Positions 1 through 5,060 of a stretch of DNA of 5,060 nucleotides are shown here, in pieces. The notes beneath the pieces are model-generated. The model had not been told where the DNA came from. It saw only the letters and a list, made by a program, of their open reading frames with translations, and searched no databases. The translations under genes and the position numbers were made by a program. How positions within the stretch are numbered: position 1 is the stretch's first letter; each line of letters begins with the position of its first letter. Source of the DNA: Flavobacteriaceae bacterium (GTDB lineage: Bacteria > Bacteroidota > Bacteroidia > Flavobacteriales > Flavobacteriaceae); contig JABDMQ010000145.1 in the NCBI GenBank assembly GCA_013001365.1, forward strand, positions 1 to 5,060. The letters run 5' to 3'.

Positions 1-572
1 GTACTAAGCAACCCTATGGCGATTGCAGGTAAGATAACGATATGATCAATCTGCTTGGCAAATAAGAAATAACTTCCGATGACACTTAATAATCCAAAGA
101 AAATAAAAACGAAGCCATCGCCAAATCCTCTATAGCCATAAGCAGACCTTCCAACAGTGTATCTTATTGAAGAAAGAATAGCTATTATGGCCAGAACGAA
201 GAAAATAACAGAGTACAAGAAATTATGCACGCCGAAGGCTTTCATTATCAATATAAAAGACAGACCAATAGAAAGGAGAATACTAACCTTAATGCCGTCA
301 TATAATTCTTCTGGTGTTAACTTACCACTTTGTATTGCCCTCACAGGGCCTATACGGTCTTCATTATCAGTGCCTTTTATACCATCCCCATAATCATTTG
401 CTAGATTTGATAGTGCCTGAAAACTCAACGTCGTTAATATGGCAAATAAGAAAATCTCCAGATCGAAGAATCCATTATAATGTGCAAAGGAAGCACCTAT
501 GATAATTCCTGAAATTGAAAGAGGTAATGTTCTTAAGCGGATGGCAGATAACCAAACCTTGAATTTCTCCAT
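1..572 (-). CDS. menA: 1,4-dihydroxy-2-naphthoate polyprenyltransferase MenA (3' end cut by window edge)
   Basis: MenA is an integral-membrane UbiA-family prenyltransferase. It joins a polyprenyl diphosphate tail to 1,4-dihydroxy-2-naphthoate, giving demethylmenaquinone. The reverse strand reads open from the ATG at 572-570 to the left edge, giving 190 codons; about 110 C-terminal residues of a usual ~300 are missing. The N-terminus (MEKFKVWLSAIRLRTLPLSI) is typical of MenA. The first Asp-rich prenyl-diphosphate/Mg site lies at residues 59-73 (NDYGDGIKGTD, then EDR), followed by IGPVRAIQSG at 74-83. The second conserved block (YTVGRSAYGYRGFGDG, residues 138-153, leading into FVFIFFG) matches the MenA subgroup rather than UbiA or CyoE. 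Hydrophobic stretches at about 15-30, 40-55, 96-111, 118-136 and 153-172 fit transmembrane helices. It starts 20 bp after the menB stop with no terminator between, so the two are probably one operon. No Shine-Dalgarno sequence is visible. Confidence 0.95.
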   Translation of the reverse strand, partial: MEKFKVWLSAIRLRTLPLSISGIIIGASFAHYNGFFDLEIFLFAILTTLSFQALSNLANDYGDGIKGTDNEDRIGPVRAIQSGKLTPEELYDGIKVSILLSIGLSFILIMKAFGVHNFLYSVIFFVLAIIAILSSIRYTVGRSAYGYRGFGDGFVFIFFGLLSVIGSYFLFAKQIDHIVILPAIAIGLLS

Positions 573-592
573 ATACTTTATTGATACTTATA

Positions 593-1432
593 TTAAGGTA
601 TCCACTTCTTTTCGAAATTTGGCTTTCGTTTTTCAAGAAAGGCATCTCGTCCTTCTTTGGCTTCATCGGTCATATACGCCAATCGTGTTGCCTCTCCAGC
701 AAAGACTTGTTGCCCAACCATACCATCGTCCGTCAAATTCATTGCGAACTTAAGCATTTTAATGGAAGTTGGCGACTTCGCTAATATTTCTCGTGCCCAT
801 TGATAGGCCGTATTCTCTAATTCGTCATGAGGGACTACCGCATTCACCATGCCCATTTCAAAAGCTTCCTGCGCTGAATAATCCCTTCCAAGGAAAAAGA
901 TCTCCCTTGCTTTTTTCTGGCCCACCATTTTTGCCAAGTAAGCAGACCCATAACCACCATCAAAACTTGTAACATCTGCATCGGTTTGCTTGAATATAGC
1001 GTGTTCCTGGCTAGCTAAGGTAAGGTCGCATACCACATGGAGACTATGTCCTCCTCCAACAGCCCAACCAGGAACCACTGCAATAACAGCCTTAGGCATG
1101 AACCTAATAAGACGTTGTACCTCTAGTATGTTCAATCGGTGCATGCCATCTTCTCCAACATAGCCTTGATGTCCCCTAGCCTTCTGATCACCACCAGAGC
1201 AAAATGAATACACCCCGTCCTTACTTGATGGCCCTTCAGCCGACAACAAAACAACTCCTATTGATGTATCCTCTTGTGCATCATAGAAAGCCTCATAAAG
1301 CTCGGAAGTGGTCTTTGGCCTAAAGGCATTGCGAACATCGGGTCTATTGAATGCTATCCGAGCAACTCCATCACATTTCTTATAGGTGATGTCCTCGAAC
1401 TGTTTAGCAGTTACCCAATCGATTTGTTTCAT
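593..1432 (-). CDS. menB: 1,4-dihydroxy-2-naphthoyl-CoA synthase MenB, type II
   Basis: MenB is a cytosolic crotonase-fold enzyme that converts o-succinylbenzoyl-CoA to 1,4-dihydroxy-2-naphthoyl-CoA, closing the second ring of menaquinone. The 279-residue product has normal length. Numbered from the ATG, the oxyanion-hole segments are SGGDQ (79-83) and the GGGH region (126-129). The active-site stretch is QTDADVTSFDGG (149-160), with S156 and D158 corresponding to the catalytic Ser and Asp of characterised MenB, and Y253 in RLAYMTDEA to its catalytic Tyr. D151 stands where type I enzymes such as that of E. coli have a Gly and bind bicarbonate, so this is a type II, bicarbonate-independent enzyme by family rule. 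The frame can be extended three codons to a TTG at 1441 (adding MFP). I chose the ATG at 1432 because MKQIDWV fits the usual Bacteroidota N-terminus. It is the first gene of a menB-menA unit. Confidence 0.97.
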   Translation of the reverse strand: MKQIDWVTAKQFEDITYKKCDGVARIAFNRPDVRNAFRPKTTSELYEAFYDAQEDTSIGVVLLSAEGPSSKDGVYSFCSGGDQKARGHQGYVGEDGMHRLNILEVQRLIRFMPKAVIAVVPGWAVGGGHSLHVVCDLTLASQEHAIFKQTDADVTSFDGGYGSAYLAKMVGQKKAREIFFLGRDYSAQEAFEMGMVNAVVPHDELENTAYQWAREILAKSPTSIKMLKFAMNLTDDGMVGQQVFAGEATRLAYMTDEAKEGRDAFLEKRKPNFEKKWIP

Positions 1433-1529
1433 AGGGAACAATTATTGAGTAAAAATACATCTTTTCAGCAACAAAGTGAATCCTGTTATTATATAAATTC
1501 TACATCCATTTCATCAATTTAAATGAAAC

Positions 1530-1559
1530 CAAAACCTACAAGAAATTGTTTATTATCAA
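1530..1559 (-). promoter_or_regulatory. Weak candidate promoter for menB-menA
   Basis: On the minus strand a TTG (1559-1557) is followed, after 18 bases, by TAGGTTTTG (1538-1530). This resembles the Bacteroidota pattern of TTG at -33 and TAnnTTTG at -7, but carries one extra T before the G. It would give a leader of roughly 90 bases before the menB ATG. The match is imperfect and the region is AT-rich, so a chance match is quite possible; the call rests mainly on the need for some promoter between the cvfB terminator and menB. Confidence 0.22.
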
Positions 1560-1687
1560 GATTTTTAAATTTTATACTGTAAGAAACAACCTTCTTTTTT
1601 GCTTTTTATCGATTATTTTATACATTTTGTCGAATATTGTCATCGTTCGCACTACTTTTCTGACAGAAATTACCCAACAACAAATAC

Positions 1688-1710
1688 ATTCGAATTGTAA
1701 TCAATTGAAT
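1688..1710. repeat. Bulged inverted repeat in the menB upstream region
   Basis: ATTC-G-AATTG, then TAAT, then CAATTGAAT: nine base pairs with a single bulged G and a four-base loop. It is AT-rich, so a hairpin would be only moderately stable. It could equally be a dyad operator for a DNA-binding regulator. No function can be assigned. Confidence 0.4.
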
Positions 1711-1811
1711 ATCAGTTATTCATAGATTCGCTCAACGTGAGAATAAATTTTGAAATATTGCAATCCCCATTTGATGAGTTCAGGATAGATAATCCCAATT
1801 ATTTATTTAAA

Positions 1812-1848
1812 GGAGTCGTTAATCTTTAGAACATCGATTAACGACTTC
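1812..1848. repeat. Hairpin-forming inverted repeat, 11-13 bp stem
   Basis: AGTCGTTAATC (1814-1824) is perfectly complementary to GATTAACGACT (1836-1846), with an 11-base loop. A G-T wobble and a G-C pair extend the stem to 1812/1848. Neither strand has a run of T directly after the stem, so it does not look like a standard intrinsic terminator. It lies some 380 bases upstream of menB and about 85 bases beyond the cvfB terminator. It may be an operator, part of an untranslated RNA, or a remnant of a lost gene end. Confidence 0.6.
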
Positions 1849-1930
1849 CCTGAATTACCAAAGAGGTCAAGATAATGCTTTCTTTAGAGAGCACTTAACT
1901 ATCTAAACTTTTAGATAATCCCTTTAACTG

Positions 1931-1971
1931 AAAAAACCATTAGTACCTATGCAGTGATACTAATGGTTTTT
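1931..1971 (-). terminator. Intrinsic terminator of the cvfB-like gene
   Basis: A perfect 14-bp inverted repeat, AAAAACCATTAGTA (1932-1945) and TACTAATGGTTTTT (1958-1971), encloses a 12-base loop. On the minus strand the stem begins five bases after the cvfB stop codon and ends in a run of six T (1936-1931), the usual form of a Rho-independent terminator. The A/T ends of the stem make it nearly symmetric, so it might also work on the plus strand, although no plus-strand gene runs into it. The stem core is GC-poor, so its efficiency may be moderate. Confidence 0.85.
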
Positions 1972-1976
1972 CGCTT

Positions 1977-2807
1977 TTAATTAAGGTAGATGCCATCTTC
2001 TTTTATAGTGATGAGCCGTGCCTTGTATAATGACCCTATTGCTTTCTTGAAACTTTTCTTGCTCATTTGAAGTTGTTCCTTTATGGATTCAGGTGAAGAT
2101 CTGTCTGTTAGATCAATAACACCGTTATTATCTTTCAATTGCCGTATAATGAATTCTGCATTTGGCTCTATACTCCTGTAACCTATTTGGCTTAGAGATA
2201 TGTCTAATTTATTGTCTGGTCTTACTTTCTTGACAGTTCCTTTTAATTTATCGCCAATTTGAACGTCTTTGAACAGATCGTCCTTATGTATTAGACCGGA
2301 ATGAATATTATTGACAATGACGTTCATGCCAATCTCAGAAGGATGTGAGATTATGACATCAACCTCATCGAATTTATTGACTGTTAATTCTTCGTTGCTT
2401 AGAAAGGACATTGTCTTGCTTGAAGCAACTAACCTATTGGTCAAATCGTCCAGATAGCAATAGACCAAATACCATTGACCTTCTTTCATTTTGGAAGCTT
2501 GTTCCTTAAATGGACAAAATAACTGTTTTACCAAGCCCCAATCCAAAAATGCCCCATATTTCGTTACTTCATTGCATCTCAGCACGGCAAATTCGTTTTC
2601 GGTGATATAAGGTCTGTCCGTTGTAGCAACAGGACGTTCTTCATTGTCAAGATAGACAAAGACTTCAAGCTTGTCTCCAACCTCAAAATTATCTGGTACA
2701 TACCTATTAGGCAGCAACACATCATTTCCTTCATCATCGCCCAAATACAATCCTGGATCCGTACTTCTTAATATTTCAAGGGTGTTATACTCGCCTAGCT
2801 TTATCAT
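1977..2807 (-). CDS. CvfB/YitL-like RNA-binding protein (S1-type domains plus C-terminal winged helix)
   Basis: A cytosolic protein of 276 residues with the architecture of the CvfB family (conserved virulence factor B of Staphylococcus, YitL of Bacillus). There are three S1/OB-type units at about residues 1-65, 66-140 and 141-210. The second contains KYGAFLDWGLVKQLFCPF (83-100) and the third IHSGLIHKDDLF...GDKLKGTVKKV (168-195). A winged-helix module follows at about 212-276 (SPESIKEQLQMSKKSFKKAI, then GSLYKARLI). Known members bind RNA and affect virulence-gene expression in Staphylococcus; the target here is unknown. Winged-helix hits sometimes lead to a GntR-like label, but the protein is not a typical repressor. 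The frame extends upstream to a TTG at 2879, but that stretch crosses a terminator and a promoter box, so the ATG at 2807 (MIKLGEYNTLEILR) is the start. It has its own promoter and terminator and appears to be a single-gene unit. Confidence 0.88.
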   Translation of the reverse strand: MIKLGEYNTLEILRSTDPGLYLGDDEGNDVLLPNRYVPDNFEVGDKLEVFVYLDNEERPVATTDRPYITENEFAVLRCNEVTKYGAFLDWGLVKQLFCPFKEQASKMKEGQWYLVYCYLDDLTNRLVASSKTMSFLSNEELTVNKFDEVDVIISHPSEIGMNVIVNNIHSGLIHKDDLFKDVQIGDKLKGTVKKVRPDNKLDISLSQIGYRSIEPNAEFIIRQLKDNNGVIDLTDRSSPESIKEQLQMSKKSFKKAIGSLYKARLITIKEDGIYLN

Positions 2808-2811
2808 TGCG

Positions 2812-2819
2812 CAAAGGTA
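2812..2819 (-). promoter_or_regulatory. -7 promoter box of the cvfB-like gene (TACCTTTG)
   Basis: On the minus strand TACCTTTG is an exact match to the Bacteroidota -7 consensus TAnnTTTG and lies four bases before the ATG at 2807. Transcription normally begins a few bases after this box, so the mRNA would start at or very close to the A of the start codon. The -33 position, about 19 bases upstream, falls in the T-run and stem end of the preceding terminator and shows no clean TTG at ideal spacing; the nearest TTG (2833-2831) is only 11 bases away. The exact -7 match directly after a terminator supports the call. Confidence 0.6.
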
Positions 2820-2831
2820 CTTATATAAAAC

Positions 2832-2860
2832 AAAAAAAGCGCTAATATACATTAGCGCTT
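2832..2860 (-). terminator. Intrinsic terminator of the DUF2853 gene
   Basis: On the minus strand, AAGCGCTAAT (2860-2851), a four-base loop GTAT, and ATTAGCGCTT (2846-2837) form a perfect 10-bp stem with a GCGC core. The final TT of the stem runs into further T, giving seven T in all (2838-2832). It lies 22 bases after the DUF2853 stop codon and separates that gene from the cvfB-like gene. It is the clearest terminator in the window. Confidence 0.92.
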
Positions 2861-2882
2861 CTTGAATATGATCAAGCAAATA

Positions 2883-3224
2883 TTACTTGTAAACTTTCTC
2901 TTTTCCTAATTCTTTAGTAAGCATGTAATAAACGACCGCTCTATATTTATTCCTGTTAGACTGCCCGTATTTATCCATGACCTTCCCAAGCGCCTTGTCA
3001 GCATCGTTATCGCTTTTAACGCCTAGTTTCTTCTTGATGAAATTATTCTTAACAGTTGCTAATTCTTTAGGGTCAGAACCAGAAACAGTTGCTGCATCTG
3101 CGTTGTAGATCGATGGTCCGCATCCAATGGTAACCTTAGTAAGTAGGTCCATGTCTGCTTTCATTCCACATTTGTTTTTTAGGTCGTCAGCGTATTTCGC
3201 TATGAGTTCGTCTCTTTTGCTCAT
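2883..3224 (-). CDS. DUF2853 family small protein, function unknown
   Basis: A 113-residue, lysine-rich protein with no signal peptide or membrane segment, so presumably cytosolic. I recognise the DUF2853 pattern from two blocks: GCGPSIYNADAATVSGSD (34-51, leading into PKEL) and YGQSNRNKYRAVVYYMLTK (86-104, ending in a K/G/E-rich tail). Length matches the family, and the composition suggests an all-helical fold. No function is established that I can cite, and no catalytic motif is evident. The ATG at 3224 is preceded by an AT-rich stretch without a Shine-Dalgarno sequence. The 141-bp gap to menD shows no convincing terminator: a run of seven T on the minus strand (3319-3313) has no stem before it. 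Read-through from menD is therefore possible. No exact TAnnTTTG box is present in the gap. The gene ends in a strong terminator. Confidence 0.88.
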   Translation of the reverse strand: MSKRDELIAKYADDLKNKCGMKADMDLLTKVTIGCGPSIYNADAATVSGSDPKELATVKNNFIKKKLGVKSDNDADKALGKVMDKYGQSNRNKYRAVVYYMLTKELGKEKVYK

Positions 3225-3365
3225 GATTTAATATTTAAGTTTTTAATTATGAAATAATTTCTTGATTTAAAGATATAACATTTTGATTTCTAAGAATGTG
3301 ATGCATATCATGAAAAAAAGCAGTAACTATAAATGAATCTATAAAATGCAAATAAAATCGACGAA

Positions 3366-5060
3366 TTACTTTATGTAGTCGAAATACTTCAATAGAACCT
3401 CATCATTTATGACCCTTGGGGTAAAGACTTCTAAGATCTTCGGAACATCTGCAAGGATATAGAATTCTAACAAGCTTTCATTCAATTCATTTTCATTCGA
3501 AGCACGCAAATATTCAAATCCATACATTTTGCATAATGATTCGGCGTTCAATTCATGAGTAGTTTCAAAATAGGTATCGAAGTTCCCCGAATTCTTATGA
3601 CCAGGTAATATCCTGAAAATTCCACCACCTCCATTATTGATGATTATTATCCTGAAGTCATTTGGAATATAATTGTTCCAGAGCGCATTACTATCGTAAA
3701 GGAAACTCAGGTCACCTGTTATCAAGATGGTTTGTTCCTTTGAAGAAGACGCACAGCCAATGGCAGTCGAAGTGCTACCATCTATGCCACTTGTTCCTCT
3801 ATTGCAATAAACCTTAAGTGATCTATCCATATTAAAAAGTTGTGCATATCGCACTGTTGAGCTATTTCCTAAATGAAGATTTGCTTTTTTAGGTAATGAA
3901 GGTAAAAGCATGTCGAAGACCTTAAGGTCGCAAAATGGTATCGATTTGAGGTATTTATTATGTTTTTCCTCTCTTTGCTTTTTGACATTTTCCCATTTGT
4001 GAAAGTATTCCGTCTCAGATGGAATTACTAAAGGGAGAACACTCGAAAAGAATTCATTCGGAAGCATCTTCAAATGTTTGTTCAAGCAAAAAAAAGTGTC
4101 ATTGGCCTTTTTCGCATCTATATGCCAATGATGCTTGGGTTGATATCCCCTTAAGAATGCCTTTATTTTCTTCGAAACGATCATACCGCCAAAGGTTAAT
4201 AGCATATCAGGTTGAAGTTCAAGAAAGCCCTCTTGGTCAAGAGGAGCAATAACCTTGTCTATACATGGAAAATAGTCATCATGATGCAGATTGGATGTTG
4301 TCTCCGTAAAGACGATGGTGTTTTTATCAGCGGCAAATCGATTCAATAATTCCCTATCGAGGTCATTTGGCGTATTTACACCAACTAGAATCATCCTCTT
4401 TTTGGATTCATTCCATCTCCTTGCGAATTCATTTATCTCCTTATCAGAAACTAACTCATCACTATCCAGATGCTCTTCTGAGTTAATCTTGATCGAATAG
4501 TCATCAATTGTTTCATATAAAGGCTCTTCAAAAGGGCAATTGATATGAACAGGTCCAGAACTTGCAACGGAAATATTCATGGCCTTGTTGATCTCTTTTT
4601 CGTTTGCTCTCTGAACACTTAATTGCAGGTCTAAAAACCTTTCCAAGGAATTTTCCATTTTCTTGAAAATCTTTGGATCCTCCTTCTTATTGATGAGGTC
4701 TTTACCTTCTAAATCAATGTCCAATTTCAAATTAGCCGAATAAAGTACATGGTTGCCATAAACATTTTCCTGATCAATGGTCTGTCCATCTCCAATTCCT
4801 ACCAAATACTTTGGTCTATCGGCAGATAAGACCACTAAAGGGATGTCACTATAATATGCTTCCGAAATAGCAGGGAAGAAATTCAATAATGCACTTCCAG
4901 AAGTGCAGACCAAAGCCACAGGGTGTTTTACTTCCTGGGCTATTCCTAGAGCAAAAAAAGCAGCACATCGCTCATCAACGATACTATAACATTCGAAAAA
5001 AGGATCATGCGTAAAGCCAATTGTTAAAGGTGCGCTTCGGCTTCCGGGAGAGATTACTAT
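3366..5060 (-). CDS. menD: 2-succinyl-5-enolpyruvyl-6-hydroxy-3-cyclohexene-1-carboxylate synthase MenD (5' end cut by window edge)
   Basis: MenD is a cytosolic thiamine-diphosphate enzyme. It decarboxylates 2-oxoglutarate and adds the product to isochorismate, giving SEPHCHC, the first committed step of classical menaquinone synthesis. The frame is open from the right edge to TAA at 3368-3366, giving 564 visible residues; only about 20-25 N-terminal residues are missing, judged from the position of ISPGSR. Numbering from the edge: ISPGSR (3-8, isochorismate-binding Ser/Arg); VDER with E30, equivalent to the ThDP-activating Glu55 of E. coli; ADRP (80-83); INCPFEEPLY (173-182); GNSSTVRYAQLF (398-409); YCNRGTSGIDG (418-428); GDLSFLYD (449-456) and NNGGGGIF (475-482), which form the metal/ThDP diphosphate site. 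A GTG at 4919 lies inside the conserved Pyr domain and is not the true start. No frameshift or missing key residue is seen. Confidence 0.96.
   Translation of the reverse strand: MVISPGSRSAPLTIGFTHDPFFECYSIVDERCAAFFALGIAQEVKHPVALVCTSGSALLNFFPAISEAYYSDIPLVVLSADRPKYLVGIGDGQTIDQENVYGNHVLYSANLKLDIDLEGKDLINKKEDPKIFKKMENSLERFLDLQLSVQRANEKEINKAMNISVASSGPVHINCPFEEPLYETIDDYSIKINSEEHLDSDELVSDKEINEFARRWNESKKRMILVGVNTPNDLDRELLNRFAADKNTIVFTETTSNLHHDDYFPCIDKVIAPLDQEGFLELQPDMLLTFGGMIVSKKIKAFLRGYQPKHHWHIDAKKANDTFFCLNKHLKMLPNEFFSSVLPLVIPSETEYFHKWENVKKQREEKHNKYLKSIPFCDLKVFDMLLPSLPKKANLHLGNSSTVRYAQLFNMDRSLKVYCNRGTSGIDGSTSTAIGCASSSKEQTILITGDLSFLYDSNALWNNYIPNDFRIIIINNGGGGIFRILPGHKNSGNFDTYFETTHELNAESLCKMYGFEYLRASNENELNESLLEFYILADVPKILEVFTPRVINDEVLLKYFDYIK

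Larger units (their letters stand above)
1433..1976. other. Non-coding AT-rich region between cvfB and menB
   Basis: About 540 bases with no convincing gene on either strand. The rightmost part (1931-1971) is the cvfB terminator. The remainder, about 500 bases, is the upstream region of menB. It contains a perfect 11-bp inverted repeat extendable to 13 pairs (1812-1848), a bulged 9-bp inverted repeat (1688-1710), a short TATCTAAA/TTTAGATA inverted repeat (1900-1917), and an 11-base direct repeat TAGATAATCCC (1786-1796 and 1912-1922). It is visibly richer in A and T than the flanking genes, and the short open frames in it resemble no family I know. Because the terminator closes the cvfB unit, a promoter for menB-menA should lie here. 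A small RNA or a structured 5' leader is possible but not shown. Confidence 0.7.

Noticed and set aside
1433..1441. TTG start three codons upstream of the menB ATG
   Set aside because: It adds only MFP, no ribosome-binding site favours it, and the ATG gives the N-terminus expected for the family.
1488..1517. sigma-70-like promoter on the minus strand (TTGATG, 18 bases, TATAAT) upstream of menB
   Set aside because: It fits the E. coli consensus well, but Bacteroidota primary sigma factors use a different -33/-7 pattern, and TATAAT-like strings are expected by chance in such AT-rich DNA.
1900..1917. TATCTAAA/TTTAGATA inverted repeat as a terminator
   Set aside because: The two-base gap is too short for a proper loop, the stem is A/T only apart from one pair, and no T-run follows.
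2808..2879. 24-codon upstream extension of the cvfB-like gene from a TTG
   Set aside because: The extension runs through the DUF2853 terminator hairpin and the -7 promoter box, and its residues look like random hydrophobic translation.
3268..3275. TATCTTTA as a -7 box for the DUF2853 gene
   Set aside because: It differs from TAnnTTTG at the final G and has no TTG at a suitable distance upstream.
3313..3360. Terminator after menD (run of seven T on the minus strand at 3319-3313)
   Set aside because: No stable stem precedes the T-run; only a few weak A/T pairs can be drawn.
4019..4500. Plus-strand open frames at 4019-4252 and 4291-4500, and similar ones opposite menA and menB
   Set aside because: They lie entirely opposite well-supported genes and show no family resemblance; they are antisense shadows.
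4917..4919. GTG as the menD start
   Set aside because: The frame continues upstream to the right edge and encodes conserved MenD sequence, including ISPGSR and VDER, so this GTG is an internal Val codon.
1..5060. CRISPR array, tRNA, insertion sequence, toxin-antitoxin or defence system
   Set aside because: I looked for regular repeats, cloverleaf-like segments, transposase or nuclease motifs and paired small genes, and found none; the coding content is housekeeping.

Overview
The window is a low-GC stretch whose genes all lie on the minus strand. It fits a member of the Bacteroidota, probably flavobacterium-like. MenA, MenB and MenD have the residue patterns I associate with that phylum. No start codon is preceded by a Shine-Dalgarno sequence. 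One start is preceded by a TAnnTTTG-type -7 box, the Bacteroidota form of promoter. The placement rests on family recognition and promoter style, not on a search.

In the direction of transcription (right to left) the layout is: menD, cut by the right edge (5060-3366); a 141-bp gap; a small DUF2853-family gene (3224-2883) ending in a strong intrinsic terminator; a CvfB-like S1/winged-helix RNA-binding protein gene (2807-1977) ending in another intrinsic terminator; a 0.5-kb AT-rich non-coding region (1433-1976) with several inverted repeats; menB (1432-593); and, 20 bp further on, menA (572 to the left edge, truncated).

Three genes belong to classical (o-succinylbenzoate) menaquinone synthesis. 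MenD makes SEPHCHC from isochorismate and 2-oxoglutarate. MenB closes the naphthoquinone ring to give DHNA-CoA. MenA prenylates DHNA at the membrane. MenB is the type II form, in which a built-in aspartate replaces bicarbonate. menB and menA are almost certainly co-transcribed. The two terminators split the locus into at least three transcription units, so menD and menBA are not one simple operon although they are neighbours.

I see no tRNA, rRNA, CRISPR, insertion sequence, phage gene or clearly new system. The points most worth a second look are regulatory: a cvfB promoter whose -33 region overlaps the upstream terminator and which predicts a leaderless or nearly leaderless mRNA; the structured non-coding region upstream of menB; and two non-pathway genes, one of unknown function, between menD and menB.
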